Assembly: GCA_023634235.1 (NCBI GenBank)
Contig: JAMKCF010000001.1
Location: 33,165,272-33,229,271 of the forward strand
DNA length: 64,000 nt
Source of the DNA: Pisaster brevispinus
Lineage: Eukaryota; Echinodermata; Asteroidea; Forcipulatida; Asteriidae
Reading direction: 5' to 3'
Position 1 is the stretch's first letter. Every line of letters starts with the position of its first letter. Below are positions 42,410-54,634 of the stretch, in pieces. The position numbers and the translations under genes are program-made. The notes beneath the pieces were generated by a model. That model saw only the letters and a program-made list of their open reading frames with translations, had not been told where the DNA came from and searched no databases.

Positions 42410-42623
42410 AAAATTAAAGGGGCTATCTCGTCTTGATCAAAGCAGTTCTGTGGCTGTACATGGAATTATGAAGTCACCCAGTTACTGCATGTGCACACAC
42501 TCTCCATAGATATGAGATGGAGGGAAGAGACGCACTTGCTGAATCTGGATGAGAGTTCATAGTTCCATAAGCAGCCACATGCCTAACTTTGATCAAGACG
42601 ACACAGCCCCTTTAGAAAATCTA

Positions 42624-44609
42624 TCAGTCATCTTTTGCTAAATGAATTTCTATACAGATATCCTGTGTGGATGGGCCGTCATCATGGTCTTCCTCGATTT
42701 CCACAGCGTAAGAATCACTTAAGATTAAAGTCAAGTTTTCATGTCCTGCTACTTGTGCTTCAAGACATAATGGCTCAGTCCTTTGCTCGTGGCTAGTTAT
42801 ATCTTCCTGTTGAGCCATCTGTGTAGGGCTGTTCTCATTCTTGGGTGTCTCAGAGAGTTTGTCAGTCTGCTTGTTTGATGGGACCCTTTGCCCCTTCCTG
42901 CCGTGCCGCTTCAGGTGGCTGCTGAGCGCAGCCTTCCTTGTGAATGCTTTGCTGCATGCAACGCAGACAAACATCCGATCATTGGTGTGAATCTTCATGT
43001 GCTCCTTAAGGGCAGACGCTGTGGCAAACTTTCTACTGCATTCTGGGCAAGGCTGGTTTTTCTGCTGCGTGTGGGTAACCTTGTGCCTCCTCAGATGTTG
43101 CTTGTTTGAGAAGGCTCTATGACATAGGTGGCACTTGTAAGGCCTTTCCTGGGTGTGAGTATCCTGGTGTAGAGCCAGGCTGGACTTTCTAGCGAAGGCT
43201 GCCTTACAGATACTACATGTGTGGGGTCTCTCTCCAGTGTGCATCATCATGTGTCGACGAAGCTGTTGGCTGTAGATGAACTTCTTCCCGCACTGCTCAC
43301 ATTGGTGGCGTCGCTCCCCGTGGATCTCCTGGTGCTGTTTCAAATACTCCGCAAAGCGAAACGATTTCAAGCAGACATCGCAGGTGAACTTATTCTCCTT
43401 CACTAGGTGCACTTTCTGGTGTCTTCTGAGATTTTTCACAGAACGGAAGCACTTGAAACAAATCCTGCACTGGAAAGCTTTAACTGGTTGGGTTTTTAAG
43501 TTTGTTGCTTCACATTGTATCTCTTTTTTGCCAGAAATACTGTTATGAGATGAGGATGACTGTTTGCCCTCCAGAGATTGGAGTGGTCCCTCTGCAATAC
43601 TTGTGTCTTTATCTAGCGCCCTCTCTGGTTCAGTGTCAGCATCGTTCTCAGTGTTCCTGTTTGTTTTCTTCCCAGTGTTCTCCTTAGTGTTACTGCTAGT
43701 TTTACTGTCAGTGTTAAATTCGGTGTTCCAATGAGTGTTACCCTCATTACCTCTCTCAGTGTTATTCTTAGTGTTAAGCTCAGTGTTCCTGTCAGTGTTA
43801 CTGTTTCTATCAGTGTTAATCTCAGTGTCACACTCAGCGTTCCTTTCAGTGTTACTCTCACCATCATCTGAAACAACGCATTCTGGATGAGCCTTTAGGT
43901 GGCGCTTGAGGTAATGTTCAATTGGAAACTGCTTCGAACAACCCAAACATTTAAAAGGCTTTATGGTACCGTGAACCGCGCCCATGTGACGTTCCAGATT
44001 CTGCAAGAGTGGGTAGCTTTTCCCGCACACTGTGCACAGGAAGGGCTTGTCACCGGTGTGTTTCATCTGATGCAACCGTAGCGCGCGAGCTCGCGCAAAC
44101 GCTCGCTGACAAACGCTACATGTATGATTCTTCTCTCCAGAATGGAGCCCTATATGGCGTTTCAGTTGCTGCATATGAACAAAGGCTCTCTTGCAGATGT
44201 TGCAGACGTAGTTCCTCCTCTCATGGGTCTCTTTATGCTGTTTCAGGTAGGATTTTTGAGGAAACGTCTTGTTGCAGGTCTCGCATTGGAACGATTGTCG
44301 AGTGTCATGTGTCTTCTCATGGCGTTTGCGATTCTTCTGGCTTGTGAATTTTTTACCGCAGTGTGGGCACTCCAGTGGGCTCCAGTTGAGCATATCTTGT
44401 ATTGCTTCCTGACTTCTCGGGTGCAGCAAATGGACATCGTTGCCACTCTCCGTTGGTGTCGGCTGACTCGTCAGTGGCTCGATGCCTGACCACTCCAAGA
44501 AGACTTGCACAGCGGACTCCACACCGCCTGATAAGACATGCTGGTCACCCTGTGGTGGGGGAACAGTCACAGCGATGTTTTCCATTACTGTTGGCTCAAA
44601 GCCTATCAT
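42624..44609 (-). CDS. C2H2 zinc-finger protein, 13 fingers in two arrays, 661 aa
   Basis: One long coding exon. The 3' splice acceptor TTTATTGCAG lies just upstream (exon edge at 44623), so at least one 5' UTR exon exists. The first ATG (44609) has a weak context. The ATG at 44585 (GTAATGG, giving MENIAVTVPPPQGDQ) is stronger and may be the real start, for 653 aa. Six C2H2 fingers occupy about residues 81-241. An Asn/Thr/Glu/Asp-rich spacer follows (about 242-380, with NTxxNT periodicity at about 252-326). Seven more fingers run from about 381 to 574. Linkers include TGERPH and TGDKPF types. The C-terminal tail is acidic. C2H2 proteins bind DNA in the nucleus, usually as transcription regulators; target and orthologue are unknown. 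No KRAB, BTB or SCAN domain is visible. All zinc ligands are present. Confidence 0.92.
   Translation of the reverse strand: MIGFEPTVMENIAVTVPPPQGDQHVLSGGVESAVQVFLEWSGIEPLTSQPTPTESGNDVHLLHPRSQEAIQDMLNWSPLECPHCGKKFTSQKNRKRHEKTHDTRQSFQCETCNKTFPQKSYLKQHKETHERRNYVCNICKRAFVHMQQLKRHIGLHSGEKNHTCSVCQRAFARARALRLHQMKHTGDKPFLCTVCGKSYPLLQNLERHMGAVHGTIKPFKCLGCSKQFPIEHYLKRHLKAHPECVVSDDGESNTERNAECDTEINTDRNSNTDRNTELNTKNNTERGNEGNTHWNTEFNTDSKTSSNTKENTGKKTNRNTENDADTEPERALDKDTSIAEGPLQSLEGKQSSSSHNSISGKKEIQCEATNLKTQPVKAFQCRICFKCFRSVKNLRRHQKVHLVKENKFTCDVCLKSFRFAEYLKQHQEIHGERRHQCEQCGKKFIYSQQLRRHMMMHTGERPHTCSICKAAFARKSSLALHQDTHTQERPYKCHLCHRAFSNKQHLRRHKVTHTQQKNQPCPECSRKFATASALKEHMKIHTNDRMFVCVACSKAFTRKAALSSHLKRHGRKGQRVPSNKQTDKLSETPKNENSPTQMAQQEDITSHEQRTEPLCLEAQVAGHENLTLILSDSYAVEIEEDHDDGPSTQDICIEIHLAKDD
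43620..43865 (-). repeat. Coding simple repeat in the zinc-finger spacer
   Basis: Imperfect units of 12-24 bases built on (C/T)(A/T)CAGTGTTA...(T/C)TCAGTGTT on the plus strand encode the NTxxNT-rich spacer between the two finger arrays. The repeat keeps frame, but the alternative frame is also open, giving a shadow frame on the same strand. Confidence 0.8.
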
Positions 44610-44737
44610 TTATTTCGAGATGTCTGCAATAAAATGTGTGAAACTATTTTACTGGAAATTCTGCAAAAATAAACAGGAGTAAAAGCAAAAGGCAGAGTGA
44701 AATATTCAGTCTTACAAAATGTAGCCGCAACCTTTGC

Positions 44738-45122
44738 AGGGCTTGAATTTTACACTCGACTGCCCGAGGCCAATGATTTTCCCTTTGGGCCAGTCAGCTC
44801 ATGACCAGACAAGTCCGACTGTCTTGTGTTTTTCAATTGAATAATACCACCTCACTCACCATGTATTAAATATCCGTAACGAAAAGAAATGATGTTAAAA
44901 TTTTAACTGTTGAGTATCAAAAGTATAGGCCTACTCACCCACACGAAAAAATTAGACTAACCTTCTTGTAGTGCTTGTTCAAATAGAAACAGTTTTCATG
45001 TTAAACTTTGAAGATTAAACTCTTTTTCATTAAGAGAAAAATAAATTCTGGTCTGTTCAAAATGTGTAGCTACATTGTACAAGCCCTGGGGTCTTGTGGA
45101 GTTTCACCTCAAATTCAAGCCC
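44738..45122. repeat. Dispersed repeat of about 385 bp, second copy of 2572-2965
   Basis: GGGCTTGAATTTTACACTCGACTGCCCGAGGCC...CAAGCCCTGGGGTCTTG; same order of blocks as the first copy. It lies about 115 bases upstream of the zinc-finger coding exon. Confidence 0.75.
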
Positions 45123-45129
45123 TCCTTTG

Positions 45130-47028
45130 TAAGAGACCCCTCAATATGACGCTAAAAAATGAAAGTAAACCACCAAATGTAGTACTAGTAGTAGTAGTGG
45201 GCTTCAAAAATAGTATCGTATTCACCCCCTAACTACTATTATTTTGATAAATAAAAGGTGAAAATGTGGCAGTTGAATGGGGTAGTTTTACCGTCGAACA
45301 TACATAAGCACAGTTTGTACTTTTAGCATGCACTGGTATTAATATTAATAAGATAAAAATCAAGTTGAATTGTGCACATACCGGTACTGGTGAAGGGAAA
45401 AATAATATGTAAATAAACCACAGGTAGTTTTTAAAGTTCAATAAAATTATACTTACTTTTCATATACTGGCTAAAGTTAGCTGCAAATACTTCTGTTGTA
45501 GCACATCTTGTTCATAACCTCTCGAAGTAAGGCAAAATTGTTCTGCCTTTTACATAGCTCAGAAAACTGTTTACTTTTTTAATTTTAGTGGTCCGACTCC
45601 GATGTATACACAAAAAAATTGGCCCGAATCCTGACTACACGCTGTTCTGTCAAAGGAGGGCGCCATTCTCTTTAACCATAAATCCCAATGTTGTCAGAAA
45701 TGAAAACAAGGATTGCGCATCTTTACTGAAACCTAACGATCGATCGAAGCCTAAAAAATTTCTCCTGATCAAAATCTTAACCATTACATTACTTATTTAT
45801 TTCCTACTTTTTGTGAGTGAAACGTGAAGGTCTATTAATAATTTTTATTACCGTTTATTTTTTTCCTCAGTCTATTCTAGAATTCAACAAACACATCGAA
45901 CAGCCAGCCGGCGAAATTTACTTTTTATTTTCCCAAAAAGCAATAATTATAAGTATCATAGCGTGGTGAATGTTGTGTGTGGTTCATCACATAGCAGTGT
46001 ACGGGCTGTTTTATTACTCGCATGCCCACTCTAAGGAGAGACCGAGGACAAAAGAATACATGTACATGGGAAAACAAAAGGTCTCCATTTGGGAATTTTG
46101 AAGACTGTGGGTGCATGCTCCTTAAGGAATGTTGTTTGCAAAGTACATGCAGCGGCGTAACTAAGGTAATTTTTTAAAGGGAGGCACAAGAGGGGCACTG
46201 CTGGCAAATCAATTATTGGTTCCATTTGCACTGGATCTTGATCTACGTAATTGCAGTTTCCAAATGGGGGGGGGGGACATCCGGGGGCACTGACATCAAT
46301 TGGGGGAGGCACGTGCCCCCCCCCTTTAGTTACGACACTGAGTACATGATGGGAGGATGGTAAGTACAGGGAGAAAGAAAAGAACAAAAGATGTCTCCTC
46401 AAGAAGGTAAATTTGTTTGTGTGAGCGTGTCTACCCGTTGAAACCGAGGACTCATAACAAAAGAGATCAGGGGGTTTTGACAGAGCGAGGATGTCCTCGC
46501 TTCGCTTTCGAATACAACACCAATGGGGACAAGTCCAAAGAATGGGGGAACAAAGAGAAGTCCTCGATTTACAGGATTCACAATCATGTGTGTGTGTGTA
46601 TGTGGGTGTGTGATTGGCTGCGGCTGTCGGCTCACCATGCAATGCTGTGCTGAAGTGTAGAAGCTGAGCCAAGCTGTAGCCACAGCCATATCTAAATATG
46701 GTTTACTTGACTCAGCCATTCATTAATACAGACATATCTCAGCAAAATTTTTAAACTAGCAGACTCAGAGATAGTGATGTCCCTTATTCAATCAATCTTT
46801 TTAATTCTCAGTAATTGTCACACAATTAGTATTGCAGCTTTTACCTTTTCAATTTGTCATCAAGTAATCATTTATTTTTTAAAACTTGTTTTGACCTTAA
46901 TTTTTCTCATCAAACTTTAATGTACATTTTTTTAAATTTAATGTAATTGAAATACTCAGTTGCGTGTTTTTTAAATTTAATTCGCGATTTCTGTATTGTT
47001 TTCCCTTTTTTGTAAATTCTTACAATTC
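45130..47028. other. No gene identified
   Basis: AT-rich sequence with scattered open frames on both strands but no domain, splice pattern or start context. A GC-richer patch at about 45590-45740 could be the zinc-finger gene's 5' exon or promoter, since a minus-strand gene must start upstream of 44623; I cannot fix a donor site. A (TG)n tract lies at about 46587-46612. Confidence 0.4.
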
Positions 47029-47339
47029 AGCATGTGGCTGCTTATGAGTTTGTAAATAAACTAACTATTCAAAATGCATTTACCATACACATAAAGACCA
47101 CAAGCTTTAAACTTGTACCCACTACAACAACGATGATCGACGAAGAGGAGACTTTGTTGAAACTGTTGAAGACTGCCAAGGGTTTAGAACAAGAAGTGGC
47201 ACATTGTTCAAGTTGCCCAAGAGCACGAGCACGAGCACAAGTGGTCATGCCAGCTCTCAACATGGACTTTGCATGTGTAGAATGTAACTTCTTCTCTCAG
47301 AGAGTCGTCAGCGACTTGAATAAGTCTACCTCAGAATAA
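47029..47339 (+). CDS. Possible terminal exon with CxxC pair, unknown
   Basis: An acceptor-like TTCTTACAATTCAG lies at 47016-47029, followed by an open frame to TAA at 47339. The frame contains DEEETLLKLLKTAKGLEQEV, then CSSC and, about 28 residues later, CVEC. The helix plus CxxC pair could be a zinc ribbon. No upstream exon was found and no family is recognised; the upstream half of the frame looks noncoding. Low confidence: it may be a chance frame. Confidence 0.25.
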
Positions 47340-47409
47340 ATTATAGCGCTAAGACAGTGCCCACATTAAGAAAGAGCTTGATGCCAACTGGAAGAAAAAT
47401 ATGATGTAA

Positions 47410-47802
47410 TAATGATACTTTACATTTATACGGCGCTTATACTACGTTTCTCAGCGCTACAGTATTTCTCCTGCAGGGTATGCGGAGTAACGTTTTGAAG
47501 TATGAGACCTACTCCTTTACATAGCACCATGTAATGGTTTACAAGGTGCTGTGGCGCAAAATGCTGCCAATCAAATCAGGAACACTGGGGTGAACCCCTT
47601 CTCTTTACGATAAGTGCACTGGGTTCTTTTACGTGCATTACACAGCACACGGGACCAACGGCTTTACGTCCCATCCGAAGGACGCAGCAATAATGGTTAG
47701 GTAGGAAACAAGTGTCACGACCGGGACTCGAACCCACACTCTGCTGATCAGAAACACCAGAGCTTGAGTCCGGTGCTCTGGACCGCTCAGCCACGACACG
47801 CC
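47410..47802 (-). repeat. tRNA-derived SINE, family 1, minus copy
   Basis: Minus-strand head CGTGTCGTGGCTGAGCGG and GGTTCGAGTCCCGGTCGTGAC, and a body matching the copies at 9480-9883 and 14806-15235. The two long minus-strand frames here are by-products. Confidence 0.85.
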
Positions 47803-47804
47803 CC

Positions 47805-50470
47805 AAATATGGGAGACTTGAAGGCAGAATCTTAGACAAATTGCTCCCAGTGTACCGTCATCCGCCAGTGCATGTGTAAGATAATGACCAGTGGTTGAAG
47901 TGACTGCCAAGTTACTGTTCACTGCCCGAACAGACGTTCTCATTTTTGAATCCTCAAACCAGTAAATACTTATGTTCATCGTGTCGTGACATTAATCACT
48001 CGTTCATGATACTTCTATATAAAACACAACACTTACTTTGCGTAAAAAATTCGCTTAGCATAAAAGGACTAGTCAAAATGCTACAGCATGACCGTACTGT
48101 TGATCATTCCCAGTGTTTTCTTGTTCGTAAATCAATTTCGCACTGCAATAATCTTCGGTAACAACCTTACAAAATTGGAGCCTTGTTTAGTAGCTGGCAG
48201 TGATTCAAGCCGAAGAGGTTTGTAGCCTTTCCCTCCGACAGCCGTCTCGCTTGATCGCTCTGCTTTCCGTGCGATTACATGTAACAAGGTCTCCACAACG
48301 CAACCAGAAAAACACAAAAACCACCTCTAATAATTACGCTATCCATGGGCTGGGAAAATCCTGATTAAAACTCAGGGTAGTTCAAGCATTGCTAAGCCAA
48401 CCGAAGCTAAACGCGCATCCGTTTTTGTAGCAAATTTGGAGTTTAATTTTCCTTGTCGCTTGTATTCCCGCCCTTTGAGTTAGACGGTAAATTGGCGCCA
48501 AATGGAAAGAGAAAGACAGCCAGGGTTGTTTGGTTGTGGACGGGCCAATCGGGCTCTCCCTTCTTGTTGACTTACTTCCGCCGTGTAATACTGCCAACCT
48601 CCGTTGGTTTAGTGATTTAGCATTGGGCTGGATCGTTCTTGTGTTTGAAATCAGAGGGGGCGAGGCCAACCGGCTGGTCCCCGGAAGCGACCGTCCGCTG
48701 CGTATTAGGCGGTCATTATCCTCAATAAAGGACCAGTGAGCATTTCATTACGGCACCGAGAAAATCAGGGCAGATTCTAGTAAACATTTTTTCAAAGAAA
48801 CTTGATAACCGAGGTCATAAAAATGTTGCAGGAAACAAATTGTGCGACTTTTATTTTTTAAAGGAAAAGTTAAACCACAGTAACATGACCGAAGCGTGTA
48901 GTCTGGTACCTCGTTCAACTGAATGTTGGTGGTATTTTTAAGTAAGGCAGTCTATATACTAAACTTCTTCTTTTTTAGACGGGCTTCTTATTTTTCGCTT
49001 GACTGACGCAAATGAACATTGACCAATGAAATGATCCCAAGCAACTAACCAGATTATGAATATTCATCAGGTTGTTCAACTTTTTGAATTGGCTATTATT
49101 CTTTAACACGAAATAAATTAATAAAAACCTATCAAGTTCCCACGACACCTTCTCTCCGTTATTCCAATCTCAAATTCCACCAACGCAAAGAATAATATTC
49201 TTAACTCAATTTTTCCCAATTTGAAAATCATTCCTGGCTGTAATTGCAAAGACAAACACCCGGGTAGCAATCGATCCAAACTATAATCTTAAATAATAAT
49301 AAAAAGTGTGACAAAAAGGAGGAGAATAAAGGCAAAACACGACCCCACCATTAATTGAATATCCATGACTATTTTCAGTACATCCCACACACGTTCATAA
49401 AGCATAACAACATGCGGACGGATCCATTTTTTCCAGTAATTGGTGCACGTAAATATTAGTTGGTACCCGGTCGATTTTATCGATGCCGGGCCCCTAGTTT
49501 TTTTTCCCCTCCTCTCTTTTCCCACTGTACCGGTCGTGGTTTTGCTTTTTATATTAGTGGTTTGCGGTGAAGTCGAGTCCTTCTGAAGGACTGTGGATGG
49601 CGGATCGAAGAAGAACGGAACTGACTATTTTAACGCCGCTTTTTCTATTGATTACCTTTGGTTATACTGTTAGTTTGATGAAGGCAGAGCAGCGAACGAA
49701 GGAAGGAACAGAACTGCTGTTAATATTAAAACCCTACTTTCTAGGGGAACAGTTATTCTCTCTCGCTCTCTGTTGTAAATTATTGCTTTTGTTTTCAAGG
49801 CTGTTTTCATATTGTTCCAGACCGGTTTATATATTATAAATTTATAATGCCTATAGATTTCTTTGTGTCTTATTTTTAGGTCAATTTGGCATTTATATCA
49901 ATTGTTTTGTTTCTATAGGATATAGAATTCTTTAAACATTTACCTCTTTTAGTTTTAATAATAATGTTTTAATATTTCTTTTGGACATACTTTGCAAAAA
50001 TGTTCATTTATTTTTCCATTTGCTTTTTCAACATAATTGTTGTGCTATTTTGTTGCCAAAGGAGTGCACATTTTTGGAAAAGTGTAAATAACACATTACG
50101 ATTTTTGCAGTTTCAACTAAAAGTGCTTGCAATGGTCATAGCATTTGAAGACTAAAATCATTGTTGCTTTTTCGGTCGTCGCAATTGCCACGAGCACTTT
50201 GTTATTATTTAAAGACGTATATCAGATTTGCGGCCGAAATGAATCGAAACTCTGTATTTGAACTTTTAAAAGCTATTTTTATAGATTTTTATAGAGCCTT
50301 CACGCTTCATGAGAGAGCATAGGAAACTTATTGTAAAGTGAATTACTGGGTCAGATTTGACCTGACCTCACGTATGGCCTGACCCATTTTAGCGTCAATG
50401 ACCTGAAATTTGTGTCAAAATGCCCCCAATATGGTCAAATGTCGCATAATTCGAGTTAAAAACCGTCCAG
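47805..50470. other. No confident gene; one weak first-exon candidate
   Basis: Mostly unique-looking sequence. On the plus strand at 49600, CTGTGGATGGCGG is a good start context, opening a short basic stretch (MADRRRTEL) and a hydrophobic segment (TILTPLFLLITFGYTVSL). That could be a signal anchor, but no donor or downstream exon can be assigned. A GC-richer patch lies at 48470-48720 without a convincing frame. Confidence 0.3.
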
Positions 50471-50479
50471 GTCAGCCTG

Positions 50480-50640
50480 ACCTAATATAGACATTATGCA
50501 TTGACGTCATCCAGCCGAAACAATCAAAACGCACACATTTGTACGCGCAGCGCACAGGATTGGCCAATAAACAGCCTCCTTTTGACCTCTAGTCGAGGGC
50601 GCCCTACTGAAATGAAGTCATGTGCATAATATCTATTGGG
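50480..50640. repeat. Dispersed GACGTCA-containing element, copy 1
   Basis: CATTATGCATTGACGTCATCCAGCCGAAACAATC...GTCGAGGGCGCCCTACT...GAAGTCATGTGCATAA: inverse of the copy at 60945-61115, related to 51955-52112 and 54635-54945. Confidence 0.6.
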
Positions 50641-50913
50641 TCAGGCCCCCTGGACTTGGAGTCCGTACCAACCCAGACCCAGGAGATTTTAGAGAATGGT
50701 GATCTTGCCCCATTTTGTAAGAGTCTTCTTTAAGACTTCGAGTGGTCGAGCGGGGAAGGGATAGCGGACGAACGAACACTTTAGTGTTTGCACAAAGTTG
50801 AGAACCAAGATTTTTGTCGAAGCTGACTTCAGTGGTGCTGGACCGTGTCGTAAGTATGAAGCAATTTTTAAAGAAGAACACGAATGAAGACGAAAGGGAT
50901 GGCGAAGAATGTT

Positions 50914-50921
50914 GTTGTTGC

Positions 50922-50958
<37 letters not shown>
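50914..50958. repeat. TTG trinucleotide microsatellite
   Basis: GTTGTTGTTGCTGTTGTTG... runs for about 15 units. Frames through it give poly-Asn or poly-Cys and are not genes. Confidence 0.95.
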
Positions 50959-50959
<1 letters not shown>

Positions 50960-51094
50960 GGGTTTTTTGTGGCACTTTCCCGTTTTACAGCAAGTTGATA
51001 ATCGGTGTTTAGCTTTTTATCACAGGTGCATTTCAAAATGCTTATTACGTTTGTTAGACAGGTATATGATAGGTCTTTGAATAATAGGACCCAT

Positions 51095-51376
51095 TTATGA
51101 CACCTTGTATGGTTTACAAGATGATGCGTCACAATCTGAAGAAACTATGCCAAAAACACCGGGGAAAAACCTTCTCATTAACGATACTGGATTCTTCTAC
51201 GAGTGCTTTACACCACACACGCAGGACCTACAGCTTTACGTCCCATCCGAAGGCCAAAGCAACAATGGCCAAGTTCATTGCTTAAGGACACAAGTGTCAA
51301 GACCGGGACTCGAACCCACACTCCGTTGATCAGAAACACCAGATCTTGAGTGCAGTGCGCTCGATCACACGACACG
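51095..51376 (-). repeat. tRNA-derived SINE, family 1, degraded minus copy
   Basis: Minus strand contains GTGTCGTGTGATCGAGCG and GGTTCGAGTCCCGGTCTTGAC, then TTAAGCAATGAACTTGGCC. The body is partly diverged. Confidence 0.75.
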
Positions 51377-51954
51377 CCAAAATGTCAAATTTACTCATAT
51401 CATTTGATTATTTTGTCATCACACTTCAAGGTTATTGCTAAAGTCCGATTTCACTGTTTTTGTTCATTCACCATAAACACGGGAACATTTTCGTTCCCTC
51501 ATATGCACGAATTGTAAGACTGAATGACTGAGAGTCGCAGCCTCCTCAAGACGTCTCCTCCGTGGATCACGGCAACCAGCTCGTCTTGTATGCACTCTCT
51601 CCAAGTGTGTAAATACTCACACACCGTATCGCAGTTAATCACATCTTGGTCTGTGTACCAGACTAACACTTAGGATATGATCAATCACTCTTTATTGTCT
51701 CAACCACTTAAGGAGATGATGCCTCGGGATGAACTCGTCTTTCTTCGGGTAAAGTGGTGGATCATCAAGGTGCAGTGACTGAGCTTCGGACGCAGTCAGG
51801 TTGATGTCAGGAGATGCTTTTTTATTTATACAACGAAACTCAGACGAAGTGAATTTGCAGCTTGGCCGTGTTGGGGACAGATAGGTGATGGGATTAGACC
51901 TTTGATGATGCAAGCATGGAATCTGGCACTCAGTCAGAGTATGTCATGAGAAAG

Positions 51955-52112
51955 ATGTTTGGCTATGGATGGATTGCACATGACGTCAGTGGCCGCCATC
52001 TTTGATGACAAACAATGGAAAAGTGCAGGCGTGTACGCGCTGCGCGCGACTCTCGGCCAATGATAGCACGTTTCATCAACGATGGCGGCCAATGCAAGGG
52101 CCTATAGGACCA
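51955..52112. repeat. Dispersed GACGTCA/GCCGCCAT element, copy 2
   Basis: GGATTGCACATGACGTCAGTGGCCGCCATC...TACGCGCTGCGCGC...GATGGCGGCCAATGCAAGGGCC; closely matches, inverted, 54780-54945. Confidence 0.75.
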
Positions 52113-53010
52113 TTACAGATTTATCCTTTGAAAAAATATAGGTAGAATATCGCGCAATGCCAGCCAATTTGAACATTCTAAAAATTGTTTGCTTCTATAC
52201 CTATATATTGCCACAGGAAAAATCTGTATTACAGCCAAAACATATTCTCGTGATATACTCTGATTGTGTGCCAAATTCCGTGCTTACGTCATCAAAGGCA
52301 CAATATTCCCAAATGTTCCCCTATATCTACCCAAAGTAGCCAAAAGGGTAGCCCAAACATCTGACGTCACACTTCGAGGCTCGTGAATAACGCCAGATAC
52401 CTGCCAGACCGGATGTTGGCAGACGTACCTTTGACCTAGCATTCATTTCACACGAAGACTCGCAGTCAGTTCACACGTACATGTTCACATTACATCGTAA
52501 ATAAAACAAGACTACATGACGCTAGTTGCATGCAGCAGACGATCGAAAGTGCAAGCTGACAAACTACATCACCTCGTAACCTCGACCATTCATAACACAG
52601 AAATGCAAAGCTTACGTCACAGCACGTTTATCCAATGAAATCGTTGTATCCAATGAAATCATTGGGTCTGTAAAACCAGTGCCTGTCTTTGTCCTTGCAG
52701 ATAAAGACAGGGGACCAGTCTACCAAAAGGGTGTCTTTGGGGAACCGTCTTTTAAATTTTGTGTCACTTTTTTCCCGCCCCATGCCACCCCATGCCAAAA
52801 CTTGGCATAAGTTTCCCGCTCACAACTGTGTTTATATGCTTATCAAATAGATGAGAATAACAACTAATTGAGAGCCCATAATGTAAAAGTTTCTCAACAT
52901 ATAGAATGGTTAAGACATCAAATCACATTGATAACCAAAATGTTCCGATATGTGCGAGACTTGCAAGGCTTTGTGCGGCCATCTTGGTAATATCACACTG
53001 CAATCAATTT
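52113..53010. other. No gene identified
   Basis: Includes a short dispersed sequence (GTGATATACTCTGATTGTGTGCCAAATTCC) shared with about 58870-58930. Otherwise I see nothing of note. Confidence 0.5.
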
Positions 53011-53144
53011 AAGGCCGTGTCCAAAACGGCGACTTCGGCTACAGCTACAGCTAGAATCAGCGTGTCTGCCAGTGTTGAAGAATAGGCAGACGCGCGCGAT
53101 CTAGCCGTAGCTGTAGCCGAAGTCGCCGTTTCGGACACGGCCTA
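53011..53144. mobile_element. Palindromic MITE (AAGGCCGTGTCC), copy 2
   Basis: Inverted arms as in 33441-33573, loop GTGTTGAAGAATAGGC, and TA on both sides. Confidence 0.85.
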
Positions 53145-54630
53145 ACCATACCATGGCTGGAAGACCAGACTAGTCTGATCCCTATGCGTGCAATGATGAT
53201 TTGTATCCATTGGTACCTCTGGGATCGGGGAACATGACATAAACACTGATCCAACTTCACAGACTTTAATGAAACAGAACTAGGCCCATAACGATTTGCG
53301 GTGACACACCATGTGACCTTATTAGCTGTCTGAGGTTGTTCTGAAATGAACTTGACGTTTCGATCAGTATGCTCTGACCATTCTCTGACCGTCTTCAAGA
53401 GAAAAGCTCACAATGGTGGACTGCCACTTTCGCATACACACCGTACAGTGTAATGTGCACAGCATGGGAGAACAATCATCAACAGTAAATTGAGACAAAA
53501 AGTGCATTGAAAAAAATGTGCTTGAAGCTGATTGCAAACTTCGAACATGACTTAAGTCAACGTAAAACAAGCAACCGTGGGAACCATATTTCTTTCTCAA
53601 TCTTGATAAACAGGTGGAATGAAAGAAACATTTCTGTTTAAGCGGTGAAGGTTTCTCTTTAAGAGGTCAGCTAAAACAGACCTTTGTCTTTTTTGTAACT
53701 TTATCAGTACACAGAAAAAGAAGATATATGGTGAAGTGCAATGGTATCAGTTGACACATATCTGATAACAAGTGTAAAAAGTCAGGCAAATACGCCTGGA
53801 ACCAGACAAAGAACACGTAGGTTTGATTCACTTGCCCCCAGGCGACCAGGCGAAGCGGTCAAAGTGTATAAGAATCAAGTTAAAAAACTGTCGCAGCTAT
53901 ATATTTTGTTTGCAGTCCAGGAACAATAAAACCACAAAAGTTCAAATTTATCATTTGATCCGACATCCACGTAGGATGGTGTGAATCAATGGCAATACAA
54001 ACATTAAAATAGGCTGTGAGTCTGTAGTGCTCACGATCACACGCGATCTCACTTTGCTTCTAAATGACCGAGTACGTGACCCAATACTGACTTCCAAATT
54101 ACCCCTGGACGACTCAGCTGGGTTTGTTACAAAACCAGCCTTTATACGCCTTTTTAACATTGACTTTTTTATTTAAGCTAGAATCAGTGCCACTCACCGC
54201 GTCAGAAAGAAGTTGCCAGCTTGGGCTCGTGCGGGCGATCAATGCTCATCGAACTCCAATAAAGTCTAGCACGTAGACTGTGACTAAAAACCCAGTCTGA
54301 TATTGACTTGTTGGGCACGGGCGTCGGGCAGTGGCCTCTCTGGTGGAAAGTGCACGCAGCCATGTGGAGCTCTGTGGATGGTAGAAGTCAAAGATAAACG
54401 GTTAAAGACCATCAAGACAGAATGGTCCCTTGTACTGTCATTCGATGCATGAACTATACTTGGCCTTTTCCAAACCTCGGCTTGGGCATGCACCGGCTCT
54501 GACTTTGGCTTCGTCATCCATAGTGGATCTGTATACATTTTGCACGGTGTTAACAACATCAGCCAGAGCCCAGGGCCGGAGCTGGAGTCCAAGCCGAGGT
54601 TTAGAGAAAGCCTATAATATTGGTCTTGGC
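53145..54630. other. No gene identified
   Basis: Open frames on both strands show no domain. TTGACGTTTCGATCAGTATG at about 53352 belongs to a GACGTTTCG motif set that recurs near 35958, 56858 and 61390 and is probably a repeat-element remnant. Confidence 0.45.
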
Positions 54631-54634
54631 CTAT

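Larger units (their letters stand above)
39976..42620. other. Intergenic, repeats only
   Basis: Includes the 3' flank of helical-domain gene copy 2, the AAAT microsatellite, a copy of the 5273-5664 element (about 41200-41560), a TTTCACAAAGCACTAAG copy (41788-41916) and two GGGCCCAATTTCATAAAG copies. No supportable exon. Confidence 0.6.

Noticed and set aside
43613..43876. A second, Leu/Thr-rich protein within the zinc-finger gene
   Set aside because: It is the alternative frame of the simple repeat that encodes the NTxxNT spacer.
46031..46719. Two overlapping minus-strand frames of 213 and 106 residues
   Set aside because: Low complexity (His/Thr from a TG tract, Pro-rich from C runs), no domain, no splice pattern.
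50689..51132. Poly-Asn protein
   Set aside because: Produced by a TTG microsatellite and a SINE fragment; no independent support.
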